DNA from: Acidobacteriota bacterium
Lineage (GTDB): Bacteria; Acidobacteriota; Vicinamibacteria; Vicinamibacterales; SCN-69-37
DNA length: 64,000 nucleotides
Assembly (NCBI GenBank): GCA_947467605.1
Contig: CANIII010000013.1
Coordinates: 52,502 to 116,501, forward strand
Direction: 5' to 3'
The position numbers and the translations under genes were made by a program. This document shows positions 1-8,966 of the stretch, one piece after another (position 1 is the stretch's first letter; each line of letters starts with the position of its first letter). Under the pieces are notes generated by a model that made no database searches, was not told the origin of the DNA, and worked only from the letters and a program-made list of their open reading frames with translations.

Positions 1-457
1 ACCCCAGCCGGTGCACGGTCTCGCGCAGCGCATCCACCGAGCTCACGCCGGCGAACGGCGTCACCGCGAGACCGGCGCCGGCGAGTGTCTCTTTCTGGGT
101 CAGCTTGTCCTGCATCAATCGGAGGGTGGGTGTTGACGGCCAGACCGCGACGCCCTGGGCTTCGATGGCGGCCAGCGCGTCGACGCTCACGAACTCATTC
201 TCGATCGTGACCACATCGACGCCCTGGGCAAACCGCGTCAACACGGCGGCATCGTTCCAGTCGCCGATCATCGTGTCGCCCGCCGCATGGGAGGCCGGGC
301 TGAAGGCGTAGCGTTCCAGCACGACGACATCGCAACCGAGTCGTCGCGCGGCAGCGGCCGTCATGCTGGCCAATTGTCCGCCGCCGACGATGCCGAGCCG
401 GCGGTGTCCGCCGTGTCCTGGAGATGAAAGGATGTCGCTATCGAATGCTTCGTGCAT
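1..457 (-). CDS. purK: N5-carboxyaminoimidazole ribonucleotide synthase, 5' part (runs off left edge)
   Basis: ATP-grasp enzyme of purine synthesis that carboxylates AIR with bicarbonate and ATP. The first 152 codons are present; the rest lies left of the window. The PurK nucleotide-fold start LGIVGGGQLASM sits at about residues 21-32, followed by the family blocks GDWNDAAVL, DVVTIENEFV and, about residue 125, LMQDKLTQKETL, where the ATP-grasp region begins. The chosen ATG gives a 20-residue leader (starting MHEAFDSDIL) that most PurK proteins lack, so the true start may be internal, but no better start with a ribosome site is visible. No purE partner is seen next to it: the flanking sequence on the 5' side is a broken gene, then a DUF885 hydrolase. 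Identification is firm from the motifs. Confidence 0.9.
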   Translation of the reverse strand, partial: MHEAFDSDILSSPGHGGHRRLGIVGGGQLASMTAAAARRLGCDVVVLERYAFSPASHAAGDTMIGDWNDAAVLTRFAQGVDVVTIENEFVSVDALAAIEAQGVAVWPSTPTLRLMQDKLTQKETLAGAGLAVTPFAGVSSVDALRETVHRLG

Positions 458-515
458 CACGCGGGCTCCGAAACTATTGTGACGCCTCCACGCAACTCGA
501 CGTCCCGGGCGAGCA

Positions 516-754
516 CTACCAGTGCGCGCCAGTAGCGAGACCCGCGGCGAGCGCGAGTAGCTGCGCTTCGATAATGTTCAGGCCGGCATCGTTCGGCGGT
601 CGATTGGTCTGGATCTGGTACTCGCCGCTGTTGGCGACGAGCGGCGTGTCCCAGGCCATGACGCGGGTGAGATGTCACTCGCGGCCCTCGGCGTCTAGGA
701 GGGGACGATCACGGCGAGCAGGATCGTTGCCAGCGTAGATGCGCGCAACGTCAT
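516..754 (-). pseudogene. Broken small exported-protein gene
   Basis: On the minus strand an ATG overlaps the stop of the DUF885 gene (TGATG) and opens a signal-peptide-like run, MTLRASTLATILLAVIVPS, that hits a TAG at 695-697. About 35 bases on, a coding-looking stretch in another frame (from ATG 659 to stop 516) reads MAWDTPLVANSGEY, then QIQTNRPPNDAGLNIIEAQ, and ends AAGLATGAHW. A TGA falls just before it, in the context GRE-stop-HLTRVMAWD. The two parts look like one translationally coupled secreted protein broken by a stop and a frame change. I do not recognise the family. It could also be two unrelated chance ORFs, so confidence is low. Confidence 0.35.
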
Positions 755-2583
755 CACTTCTCCTCAAACTCGGAAAGCCGGATTGTGTGCTGCTCGCCCG
801 ACAGCAGGCAGGTGAAGTGCTGCTCGAACATCGCGAGCGGCATCTCGCCGGCATCGAGCAGGTAGTCGTGAAACTTCTTGATATCGAATTTGGTGCCCTG
901 CGCTTTCATCACGCGCGCGCGGGCATCCTTGATCGCCAGGGCGCCGAGCTTGTAGGCCAGCGCCTGGCCTGGCATATCGACGGCGTAGCGCAGCGTCTCC
1001 GTGTCGATCTGCGTGTCACCTTCAAACGTGTTGTCTTTCATGAACTGCATCGCCTTCTCGCGCGACCAGCCCAACGCATTCATGCCGGTGTCGACGACGA
1101 GCCGCTGCGAGGTGAAGAGGTCCATGCCGAGTCGGCCAGCCTTGCTCCACACGTCAGGATACGCGCCCATTTCCCATGCGAGATCCGACGAGTACTCGCC
1201 CCAGCCTTCGGTGTACGCGGTGTACATCGGCCCGCAGTCGCCACAGCCGGACGAGGGGCCGCCGGTCGACGCGGCGCGCACACGCGGCGGATTCTCGCGC
1301 AGCCGGTTGAGCTGGTAGTGATGGCCCGGCAGCAGTTCGTGAAACACGATCGCCGTCACCATCGTGATCGAGCGCGTCTCTGGATTGAGTCCGTTGTAGT
1401 TGTAGTAGCCCGACGCGCCCGGGGCCTCCGGCATGTTGTAGATGCCGTACGTCATCGACGGCTCGAGCTCTGGGGCCAGACGGCGCACGCCATACGGCGC
1501 CTTCGGCATCATCGAGAAGTACTGCGACATCTTCGGTTCGATGAGACGGATCGCGGCCATCATCTTGTCGCCGATTTCCTGCGATGTCGTCGGGTAGAAC
1601 CGCTTGTCGGTGCGCAGATACTGTTTGAACTCCGCCATCGTGCCCTTGAAGCCGGCCTCGACACGCAGTTTCTCGAGCTCACCGTTGATGCGCGCGACTT
1701 CTGCAAGACCGCGATCGTGAATCTGCTGCGGCGTCAGCGTCAGTCCCGTGTGCTGATGGATCAAGTACGTGTAGTACGCCGGTCCGTGTGGGTATTGCGA
1801 GAGGCCCACGCTCTTCACCGCGTGCGTGCGATACGGGCCGTCAAGGTACGCGGCCAGCGCGTCGATCGCCGGATTCACCGTCTTCGCAATGGCGTCATTC
1901 ACCCGCTGGGTGAAGGCGCCCTGTTCCGCGGCGGGCAGCGCGGCCAATCGCGCGGGCGCCACCGACAGGCCGCTCTTCGGCGGTGCCACCGAGAGTGATC
2001 GCACGAACGGAATCACCAGCCGGAGCTCCTCTGTGGGCAGCGCGACGCCGTGCGCGACCTGTTGCGCGAGCCGCGCTTCGTACGCCTTCATTGTGGCCGG
2101 GAGGGCGTTCAGCGCCTTGATGTACGCGTCGCGATTGGCGGGCGTCTTCAGCGGCGCTGCTGCGAACGGCGCCGTCAGCGTGCGCAGGCCCGACGAATAC
2201 GGCGTGATCACGCTCGTCAGCCAGAAGAAGTCGGCGGTGTTTTCAGCGTCGAGGCGCGCCTGTGCCTCCGCGATGCCGTAGAACACCCACTGTTCGTGCG
2301 TCAGGTCGGCGGTCTTGATGGTCCGCAGCTTCGCCAACGCCGCCGCGGCTTGATCGGCCAATGCCTTGGCCTGCTCGGGTGAGCCGGACGGTCCGCGGTC
2401 GAACGCGATGCCGCCAACTGCGGCCGGCCGCGGGCTCATGATCGCGGCCCGGTCAATCGTGTACCTCGCCGTCAGCGCCGAGAGCTTGTCGCCTTCGCTC
2501 TGCGGGGCCGCCTCGGTGAACCCCAAACCGGTCATCAGGGCCGAGAGCGCCAATGTACTGAATGAGACAGTTCGGAGGGTCAT
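754..2583 (-). CDS. DUF885 family secreted metallohydrolase
   Basis: A 609-residue protein with an N-terminal Sec signal (hydrophobic LALSALMTGLGFTEA) and the features of the DUF885 family, a large group of uncharacterised zinc-peptidase-like proteins, many of them exported. The putative metal site is FHELLPGHHYQ at about residue 410, a variant of the HExxH layout with a second His pair, followed by YTEGWGEYSSDL about 50 residues on, which carries the downstream glutamates conserved in the family. A MPEAPGASGYYNYN block just before the motif is also typical. The length is normal for the family. It probably acts in the periplasm on peptides; the substrate is not known. Its stop overlaps the ATG of the broken gene downstream. 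Confidence 0.85.
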   Translation of the reverse strand: MTLRTVSFSTLALSALMTGLGFTEAAPQSEGDKLSALTARYTIDRAAIMSPRPAAVGGIAFDRGPSGSPEQAKALADQAAAALAKLRTIKTADLTHEQWVFYGIAEAQARLDAENTADFFWLTSVITPYSSGLRTLTAPFAAAPLKTPANRDAYIKALNALPATMKAYEARLAQQVAHGVALPTEELRLVIPFVRSLSVAPPKSGLSVAPARLAALPAAEQGAFTQRVNDAIAKTVNPAIDALAAYLDGPYRTHAVKSVGLSQYPHGPAYYTYLIHQHTGLTLTPQQIHDRGLAEVARINGELEKLRVEAGFKGTMAEFKQYLRTDKRFYPTTSQEIGDKMMAAIRLIEPKMSQYFSMMPKAPYGVRRLAPELEPSMTYGIYNMPEAPGASGYYNYNGLNPETRSITMVTAIVFHELLPGHHYQLNRLRENPPRVRAASTGGPSSGCGDCGPMYTAYTEGWGEYSSDLAWEMGAYPDVWSKAGRLGMDLFTSQRLVVDTGMNALGWSREKAMQFMKDNTFEGDTQIDTETLRYAVDMPGQALAYKLGALAIKDARARVMKAQGTKFDIKKFHDYLLDAGEMPLAMFEQHFTCLLSGEQHTIRLSEFEEK

Positions 2584-2830
2584 GCGCGGATGATAGTCAA
2601 TCGGTCGTCGCGAGGGAACAGGCTGGCACGGCGTTTGCTCTTAGGACGGTAGAGACCGTCGATGTCGGCTCAGCCTGCGGAATTGACCGCAGTGGCGCGG
2701 GAATCTCCCCCAAGCGACCGCCCAGGCACAGCCGTCCGCAACGCCCTCGACATCGTCGGCCTCTCTTTATTGGTGTGGGGCTACTATGGGCCCGGGCAAT
2801 TCTCATTTTGTAGGCGTTGGAGGGTTCGTG

Positions 2831-3175
2831 ATGAAACGTTTCTCTGCGGTAGTGGCGTTGGTGATGTTTGCGGGTGTCGGGGTGTTTGCTCAGGGCAAGG
2901 TCGACGAAGGCAAGGCGGCCTACGCGTTGCACAAGTGCAGCACCTGTCATGCGATTGGTGGCGCTGGCGGCAAGCTGGCATCGTCGCTTGATGGTGTGGG
3001 CACGAAGCTGAAGGTGGCCGACATCAAGAAGTGGCTCGAAGATCCGGCGGCGATGGAAGCCAAGCTCGACAAGAAGCCGAAGATGGCGATGTCGGCGGCG
3101 GCGTCGTTCAAGACCAAGAAGATCACGCCGGCGGAAATTGACGCGATGACGGCGTATCTGGCGACACTCAAGTAG
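2831..3175 (+). CDS. Monoheme class I cytochrome c
   Basis: A 114-residue exported cytochrome. It starts at the ATG after GGAGGG (2819-2824 region), giving the signal peptide MKRFSAVVALVMFAGVGVFA. A longer reading from 2786 is possible but would put 15 unlikely residues before the signal. One heme site, CSTCH, lies at about residues 37-41, and a KPKMAMS segment at about residue 80 offers the axial Met. The C-terminal helix (TPAEIDAMTAYLATL) is typical of small soluble electron carriers. It lies 120 bp upstream of the decaheme cytochrome in the same direction, so it is a plausible periplasmic partner feeding or draining that conduit. Confidence 0.88.
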   Translation: MKRFSAVVALVMFAGVGVFAQGKVDEGKAAYALHKCSTCHAIGGAGGKLASSLDGVGTKLKVADIKKWLEDPAAMEAKLDKKPKMAMSAAASFKTKKITPAEIDAMTAYLATLK

Positions 3176-3295
3176 CGTCAGGCCTCAAAGTTTTACGAGG
3201 TGTCGGGTGCAGCGATGCGCTCCGACACCTTTTCTTTTTGGATCCTCCTCACTTGTGGCACACCGATTGCTCTACTAACGCGTAGGAGAATCATC

Positions 3296-4294
3296 GTGCG
3301 ACACCTCAGAAAGCTTCGAACGGCTCCAACTCTTTGGCTGATAGGGCTTTGCGCGCTGTGGCTCACGGTTGTTGTGCGCGCCGGCGTGGTCCAGCCGAGT
3401 GGGAAAAAAGCCGCAATGGCTGCGGAATACCAGCAGGCCGCGGCCCCGGTCAAGCCGGCTGCGACGGCGGCGCCAGCCTCGAACGCGACTCTGGTCGGTG
3501 ACGACACCTGTAGCACGTGTCACTCGAAGCAGGCGGACGGCTACGCGAAGACGCCGCATCACATGAAGAGCGACACGCGCACGCCCGCTGGCAAGCAGGG
3601 GTGCGAGACCTGTCACGGCGCGGGCAGCGCGCACGCGGCCGATCCTGAAAAGCAGCACCTGAAGAAGTTTTCGACGATGTCGTCCGACGATGTGAACGCG
3701 ACGTGCGCGACGTGCCATAACAAGGGCGAGCATGTCCTCTGGCAGGGCAGCACGCACGAGTCACGCGGCGTCTCCTGCATCAGCTGCCACAGCGTGCACG
3801 CGCCGGAGTCCGACAAAGGTCAACTGAAGAAGAAGACCCAGATCGAGACGTGCGCCGTCTGCCATCGCGACAAGGCCTCGAAGCTCGATCGCTCGGGCCA
3901 CATGCCGGTGCGCGAAGGCAAGATGCAGTGCTCGTCGTGCCACAACACGCACGGCAGCACGGGGCAGAAGATGCTGCGCGTCGGCGATTCAGTCGCCGAG
4001 CTGTGCACCTCCTGCCACGCGGATAAGCGCGGGCCGTTCCTCTGGGAACATGCGCCATCACGCGAAGGGTGCGTTACCTGTCACGACGCGCACGGTTCGT
4101 CGAATGACCGCATGCTCGTCGCCAAGCAGCCGTTCCTCTGTCAGCGCTGCCATGCGCCGTCGGGTCATCCCGGCAGCGTGTATGACGGCACACAGATCGC
4201 CACCAGCGTTCGCATCTTTGCCAGGGGTTGCGTGCAGTGCCACGCCGCGATCCATGGATCCAATCACCCCGCTGGCAACCGATTCCTGCGGTAG
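3296..4294 (+). CDS. Decaheme c-type cytochrome, MtrA/DmsE family
   Basis: A 332-residue protein with exactly ten CxxCH heme sites: CSTCH, CETCH, CATCH, CISCH, CAVCH, CSSCH, CTSCH, CVTCH, CQRCH and CVQCH. It is about the size of MtrA, DmsE and PioA-core proteins. The GTG at 3296 is chosen because AGGAG lies 9 bases upstream and it gives a short signal/anchor (TLWLIGLCALWLTVVVRAG). In known systems (Shewanella MtrA, Rhodopseudomonas PioA) such a cytochrome sits inside an outer-membrane barrel and moves electrons across the membrane. The next gene, 13 bases on, is that barrel. No outer-surface MtrC/OmcA-type multiheme protein is in the window. Family call is secure; the direction of electron flow is not known. 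Confidence 0.92.
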   Translation: MRHLRKLRTAPTLWLIGLCALWLTVVVRAGVVQPSGKKAAMAAEYQQAAAPVKPAATAAPASNATLVGDDTCSTCHSKQADGYAKTPHHMKSDTRTPAGKQGCETCHGAGSAHAADPEKQHLKKFSTMSSDDVNATCATCHNKGEHVLWQGSTHESRGVSCISCHSVHAPESDKGQLKKKTQIETCAVCHRDKASKLDRSGHMPVREGKMQCSSCHNTHGSTGQKMLRVGDSVAELCTSCHADKRGPFLWEHAPSREGCVTCHDAHGSSNDRMLVAKQPFLCQRCHAPSGHPGSVYDGTQIATSVRIFARGCVQCHAAIHGSNHPAGNRFLR

Positions 4295-4307
4295 AGGGAG
4301 GCCTATC

Positions 4308-6464
4308 ATGCGCATCTTCAAGAGCATTTCGATTCTCGCGTTGGCGCTGGCCCCGGCGGCCGCCTACGCCCAAAGCACTGACACGCCCGCGATCTATCGC
4401 GGCTATCTCGACTTCGGCGCACGCGCGACGACGTCGACCGGCGAGCCGGCGCGGTACGAGCGGTTCCGCGATCTGACGGACGGGCTGTTTGCCGAGACGT
4501 TCCGCCTGGACGCCGAGAAGAATGGCTGGCTGATCAAGCTCGGCGCGGATCACGTGCTCGCGAGCGATCAGAAGTACACGGCGAGTTTTGTGAAGTCGGG
4601 CACGTTCAAGGCCAACGCGTCATGGGATCAGATTCCGTTTCTGATGATCCGCACCGCGCAGACCCCCTACCTGCAGCCGACACCCGGCGTCTTCATTCTG
4701 GACGACAACCTGCAGAAGTCATGGATTGCGTTGTCGACGACGGCACCGACCGGCGGGTTTGCGCCGCGGTACGCGTCGTTTCTGACGACGGTGAACAACT
4801 CGCCGAAGTTTGAGCTGTCACAGAAGCGCCACACGGCTGGTGGCGGCGTTGAGTACCTGCTGAGCGAGAACGCCACGTTCAAGATCAACGCCAAGCACGC
4901 GACGCGTGACGGTTCGATGCCGTACGGCGCGTATCTCGGGACGGAGATCGAGTTGGCGCAGCCGATCAGCCAGTCGATCTCTGATCTGGACGCCTCTGTG
5001 GAGGCGACGCACGGCATCGCGCTCTTCCGCGTGGGCTACACGGGCAGTTGGTTCACGAACAACGCGGATCCGACGATTTTCGACAATCCCACATCACTCA
5101 CCGACATTGCGACGGCGTCGAGTCGCGGCCGTCTGCCGCGATTGGCGCAGAACAGCACGAAGCTCGGCGTCAACGGGATGGTGTCGCTCAAGCTCGCGCA
5201 CAAGTCTCGTCTGACGGCCTACGCCACGATGTCGACGTTGAAGGACGGCGGGGAAGCGATCATTCCGTTCACGATCAACAGCGCGGCGACCAGCGTGCCG
5301 CTCTTCCGCGACACCTTGCAGGGCAAGGTGCAGACCACGGCTGCGAACATCACGTTCTCGTCGCGTCCGACCAAGACGTTCAACTTCGTGGCGCGGTATC
5401 GCTACTTCAACTACGACAACCAGACGCCGGGGTGGACGAACACGGCCCATGTGCGGTACGACAACAGCTTCCAGTCGCTGGCCACGGCACCGATCTCGTC
5501 GGAGGTCTACAGCATGAAGCGCAACAACCTCGACGCCGATCTCTACGTGACGCCGATGGGACGCGCGACGTTCAGCGTCGGCGCTTCACGCAACACCGAG
5601 TCGCGCAACGACCGCATCTATACGGGCAGCACGGAAAACGTGGCGCGCGTGAAGGTGGACGTCATTGGCCAGAGCTTCCTCACCATGCGCAGCGTGTATG
5701 AGTACTCGCAGCGGCGTGGCGAGGGATTTGATCAGACCGTGCTGACCGGCGCCGCCGAGCAGCCGCTGATGCGGCACTTTGACATCGCCGACCGCAATCG
5801 CAGCCGAGTGTCCCTTGTGGCCTCGCTGATGGCCAATGCGAATTTGGGCCTCAACCTCTCGACGGCCGCCGGCAAGGACGACTACCTGAATACGACGATC
5901 GGCCTGCGCGACAACAACCACCGCGTCTACAGCGCGGGCATCACCGGCACACCGACCGAGCAGCTGGCCTTGGGGATTTCGTACTCGTACGAAGATTACA
6001 AGAGCACGCAGATGAACAACACCGCGTCGGTCACGGCCACGACCGACCAGTCGAAGTACTTCTCGACCGCCGGCGACGACAAGGTGCACTCGGTGATCGC
6101 GACGGCCGATGTGACCAGCATTGCCGACAAAGTCGATGTGCACTTCGCGTACGACTTCAATCGCACTCGCGCGACCTACGTGTATGGCACGGGCGACCCC
6201 GTGGCCTCGACCCTGGCCGTGCCGGTGCAGTTGCCGACGATCAAGAGCGATCTGACACGCGGGAGCGTCGACGCGATCTATCACGCGACGAAACGGGTGT
6301 CGCTGGGGCTCACGTATTGGTACGACAAGTACGGCGTGACCGACTACACGCTTGACTCGCAGGCGCAGGATGCGCGCGTGCCCGGCAACTACATGTTGCT
6401 CGGCTATGCGTTTGAGCCCTACACGGCGCAGACGCTGTGGGGCCGCGTGATGCTGCGCTGGTAA
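4308..6464 (+). CDS. MtrB/PioB family outer-membrane beta-barrel protein
   Basis: A 718-residue exported protein. It starts at the ATG after GAGGGAGG and has a clear signal peptide (MRIFKSISILALALAPAAAYAQ). The body is a series of alternating amphipathic strands rich in Tyr, Thr and Asn with no long hydrophobic segments, and it ends in an aromatic-terminated strand (TLWGRVMLRW), the usual signature for outer-membrane insertion. Length and its place directly behind a decaheme MtrA-like gene match MtrB/PioB/DmsF barrels, which sheath the cytochrome. A CxxC near the N-terminus, present in Shewanella MtrB, is not seen here, as in several Pio-like members. The gene is followed by two perfect hairpins. 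Confidence 0.85.
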   Translation: MRIFKSISILALALAPAAAYAQSTDTPAIYRGYLDFGARATTSTGEPARYERFRDLTDGLFAETFRLDAEKNGWLIKLGADHVLASDQKYTASFVKSGTFKANASWDQIPFLMIRTAQTPYLQPTPGVFILDDNLQKSWIALSTTAPTGGFAPRYASFLTTVNNSPKFELSQKRHTAGGGVEYLLSENATFKINAKHATRDGSMPYGAYLGTEIELAQPISQSISDLDASVEATHGIALFRVGYTGSWFTNNADPTIFDNPTSLTDIATASSRGRLPRLAQNSTKLGVNGMVSLKLAHKSRLTAYATMSTLKDGGEAIIPFTINSAATSVPLFRDTLQGKVQTTAANITFSSRPTKTFNFVARYRYFNYDNQTPGWTNTAHVRYDNSFQSLATAPISSEVYSMKRNNLDADLYVTPMGRATFSVGASRNTESRNDRIYTGSTENVARVKVDVIGQSFLTMRSVYEYSQRRGEGFDQTVLTGAAEQPLMRHFDIADRNRSRVSLVASLMANANLGLNLSTAAGKDDYLNTTIGLRDNNHRVYSAGITGTPTEQLALGISYSYEDYKSTQMNNTASVTATTDQSKYFSTAGDDKVHSVIATADVTSIADKVDVHFAYDFNRTRATYVYGTGDPVASTLAVPVQLPTIKSDLTRGSVDAIYHATKRVSLGLTYWYDKYGVTDYTLDSQAQDARVPGNYMLLGYAFEPYTAQTLWGRVMLRW

Positions 6465-6478
6465 GACCGGAACAGGGA

Positions 6479-6532
6479 CGCACGGTGCTGCTGCACCGTG
6501 CGTAAATGGCCGCGGAGCTCCGGCTCCGCGGC
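6479..6532. terminator. Two back-to-back perfect hairpins between convergent genes
   Basis: Two perfect 10-bp stems with 4-base loops: CGCACGGTGC (6479-6488) with its complement at 6493-6502, and GCCGCGGAGC (6509-6518) with its complement at 6523-6532. They lie between the porin stop and the glgB stop; the second stem reaches the first base of the glgB stop. There is no strong U-tract, so they may work as a bidirectional, Rho-assisted terminator or 3'-end protector. The second has the same layout (10-bp arms, tiny loop) as the REP palindromes elsewhere in this window. Confidence 0.6.
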
Positions 6533-8430
6533 TATTTGTCTGTACGCTTCAGAAAAATGGCACCGAGCGGCGGGAGTGACAGCGACAGCGAGTGATCGCG
6601 GCCGTGCGCCGGGATCGCGTCGGTGTGGAGCCCGCCCTGATTGCCGACGTTGCTGCCGCCATAGGCCGTCGCGTCGCTGTTCAGCAGCTCCTGGTAGTAG
6701 CCCGCCTCCGGCACGCCGATGCGATACCCCTCGCGGACGATCGGCGTCCAGTTCACGACAGCAATGACGGAGTCCTCGGGATCGGTCGCGCGACGGATCA
6801 GCGAGACGACGCTGGCATCGCTGTCGTTGCAGTCGATCCATTCGAACCCCGGTGCCGTAAAGTCCACCTGATGGAGTGCGGCCTCGCGCTGATAGAGGTG
6901 GTTGAGGTCGGTCACAAACTTCAGGATCTCTGAGTGGTAACCGCCGTCGAGCAGGTGCCAGTCGAGCGAGCGCTCGTGCGTCCATTCGCGCCACTGTCCG
7001 AACTCGCAGCCCATGAACATGAGCTTCTTGCCGGGATGCGCATACATGAACGCGTACAGCGCGCGCAGGTTCGCCGCCTTCTGCCACGCATCGCCCGCCA
7101 TCTTCGTGAGCATCGAGCCCTTGCCGTGCACGACTTCGTCGTGCGAGAACGGCAGGATGAAGTTCTCGTTGAACGCGTAGAGCATCGAGAACGTCAGGTG
7201 GCGATGCTCCCAGCGCCGGTAGATCGGGTCCTTGCCGGCGTAGGTGAGGATGTCGTGCATCCAGCCCATGTTCCACTTGAACGTGAAGCCCAAGCCGCCA
7301 ATCCACGTCGGCCCGCTCACCGCCGGAAACGCCGTCGACTCTTCAGCGATCATCACCGTGCCCGGCTGTTCGTCGTGCGTCGCGGCATTCAGCTCGCGCA
7401 GAAAATCAATGGCCTCGAGATTCTCGCGACCGCCGTGGCGATTGGGCACCCACTCGCCCTCTTTGCGCGAGTAGTCGAGATAGAGCATTGACGCCACCGC
7501 ATCCACGCGCAGGCCGTCGATGTGAAACGACTCGAGCCAGAAGAGCGCGTTCGTGATGAGGAAGTTCCGGACCTCGTGCCGCCCGTAGTTGAAGATCAGC
7601 GTGCCCCAGTCCTGATGCTCGCCCTGCCGCGGATCTTCGTGTTCGAACAGCGCCGTGCCATCGAAACGGCGCAGCCCCTGCGCGTCTTTCGGGAAGTGCC
7701 CTGGCACCCAGTCGAGAATCACGCCGATGCCGGCGCGATGACACTCGTCAACCAGATACCGAAAGTCGTCGGGCGAACCCAGGCGACTGATCGTCGCGAA
7801 GTAGCCCGTCACTTGATATCCCCACGACGGCTCGTAGGGATGCTCCATGACCGGCAGAAATTCAATGTGCGTGAAGCCGCGCTCGACGACGTACGGGATC
7901 AGGTCGCGCGCCAGTTCACGCCAATCCAGTGCGCGATGGCCATCGTCGGGCGCGCGGCGCCAGGAACTCGGGTGCACCTCGTAGATCGCCATTGGCTGAT
8001 CGAGGCGTGTGCCGCCCTCGCGTCGCGCCGTCATCCACGCATCGTCGCGCCATGTGTAGGTGTTGAGCGTTGAGGTCAGCGATGCGTCGTGCGGCGGCAC
8101 CTCGCACTGGAGGCCGAAGGGATCAGCTTTCAGGAAGAACGGGCCGCCGCCGTGCGGCTGGATCTCGAACTTGTAGGCTTCACCCGCGGTCAGATGTGGA
8201 ATGAACCGTTCCCAGATGCCGCTCGATCCCACTGCGGACATCGGATGTTCACGTCCATCCCACTGGTTGAACTGGCCGACGACTGAGACGCGCGCGGCAC
8301 CGGGTGCCCAGACGGCGAAGTGATAGCCGGCGATGCCGTCGTGTTCAATGGCGCGCGCACCGAGCTTTTCCCACGCCCGTCGCCAATGGCCCTCGTTCCA
8401 GAGGTGGCAGTCGGTATCAGTGAGAAACAT
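6532..8430 (-). CDS. glgB: 1,4-alpha-glucan branching enzyme
   Basis: A GH13 enzyme that forms alpha-1,6 branches in glycogen. The 632 residues include the N-terminal CBM48-type beta-sandwich (about 30-120: [18 protein letters not shown], then [11 protein letters not shown]) and a catalytic barrel with all four conserved regions: [10 protein letters not shown] (region I), [14 protein letters not shown] (nucleophile Asp), [10 protein letters not shown] (acid/base Glu) and [14 protein letters not shown] (transition-state Asp). The length matches the short GlgB type without the second N-terminal module. No other glycogen genes are adjacent. It overlaps nothing but lies only 6 bp from the HxlR gene upstream on the same strand, so the two may share a transcript. 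Confidence 0.96.
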   Translation of the reverse strand: MFLTDTDCHLWNEGHWRRAWEKLGARAIEHDGIAGYHFAVWAPGAARVSVVGQFNQWDGREHPMSAVGSSGIWERFIPHLTAGEAYKFEIQPHGGGPFFLKADPFGLQCEVPPHDASLTSTLNTYTWRDDAWMTARREGGTRLDQPMAIYEVHPSSWRRAPDDGHRALDWRELARDLIPYVVERGFTHIEFLPVMEHPYEPSWGYQVTGYFATISRLGSPDDFRYLVDECHRAGIGVILDWVPGHFPKDAQGLRRFDGTALFEHEDPRQGEHQDWGTLIFNYGRHEVRNFLITNALFWLESFHIDGLRVDAVASMLYLDYSRKEGEWVPNRHGGRENLEAIDFLRELNAATHDEQPGTVMIAEESTAFPAVSGPTWIGGLGFTFKWNMGWMHDILTYAGKDPIYRRWEHRHLTFSMLYAFNENFILPFSHDEVVHGKGSMLTKMAGDAWQKAANLRALYAFMYAHPGKKLMFMGCEFGQWREWTHERSLDWHLLDGGYHSEILKFVTDLNHLYQREAALHQVDFTAPGFEWIDCNDSDASVVSLIRRATDPEDSVIAVVNWTPIVREGYRIGVPEAGYYQELLNSDATAYGGSNVGNQGGLHTDAIPAHGRDHSLSLSLPPLGAIFLKRTDK

Positions 8431-8436
8431 GGTCGT

Positions 8437-8841
8437 TCAGGTGCGTGCGCGGAGGTGGCGGGCGGGGCGTGTCGCGCGCGCCTGGCGCACGGGCCGCGGC
8501 TGTCGGACGCGCCGCGCGCCCAGAGCGACGTGATCCGCATCGATCCAGCGCTCGGCCCAGTGGCCGATCGCCTCGAGCGATTTCTGCAGTTCTTTGCCTT
8601 TTTGTGTGAGCTCGTATTCGACGCGAATCGGCGGATCGGGCAGCACGTGACGCGAAATGATGCCTTCCGATTCGAGCACCCGCAGCCGCTCCGAGAGCAT
8701 GCGATCGCTGATTTCGGGAATCGCGTCGCGCAGTTCCGCGAAGCGGGCCCGGCCGCCCATCAGCAGGCGGACCAAGGCGCCCGTCCAGCGTCCGCCGATC
8801 AATTCGATCGCCTTGTGAAAGCGGGGACAGAGGCCACTCAT
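8437..8841 (-). CDS. HxlR-type transcriptional regulator
   Basis: A 134-residue winged-helix regulator. The family start is clear: a Cys at residue 5 (SGLCPRF), then IELIGGRWTGALVRLL, FAELRDAIPEISDRMLSERL (recognition-helix region) and the wing GIISRHVLPDPPIRVEYELT. The last 30 residues are Arg-rich and not part of the domain. HxlR proteins usually sense oxidants or electrophiles, often through that N-terminal Cys, and repress a divergent gene. Here the divergent gene is yceI, and an inverted repeat overlaps its promoter, so this protein probably controls yceI and itself. Confidence 0.9.
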   Translation of the reverse strand: MSGLCPRFHKAIELIGGRWTGALVRLLMGGRARFAELRDAIPEISDRMLSERLRVLESEGIISRHVLPDPPIRVEYELTQKGKELQKSLEAIGHWAERWIDADHVALGARRVRQPRPVRQARATRPARHLRART

Positions 8842-8869
8842 GAGCTCCAGTGTAACAAACCTGGACGGC

Positions 8870-8916
8870 TTGACAGAAGTTACTTACTTATATATAGTCA
8901 CATCAGTAAAGTAACT
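8870..8916 (+). promoter_or_regulatory. Sigma-70-type promoter with overlapping inverted-repeat operator for yceI
   Basis: TTGACA (8870-8875), a 17-bp spacer, then TATAGT (8893-8898) forms a near-consensus promoter reading toward yceI. An inverted repeat covers it: AGTTACTTACTT (8878-8889) and AGTAAAGTAACT (8905-8916), complementary apart from one shifted base. The left arm lies between -35 and -10, the right arm around the start point, the usual place for a repressor. This AT-rich patch stands out from the GC-rich surroundings. The obvious binder is the divergent HxlR protein; that link is inferred. Confidence 0.75.
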
Positions 8917-8966
8917 CGATTCTGTTTTGCTAGTCCACGCCGCTACCCCCAAAGGAGACCGTAGTC

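Noticed and set aside
739..1998. A 419-codon plus-strand reading frame opposite the DUF885 gene
   Set aside because: It is the mirror of a clearly coding minus-strand gene in high-GC DNA. The protein is Arg/His-rich with no domain, as expected for an antisense frame.
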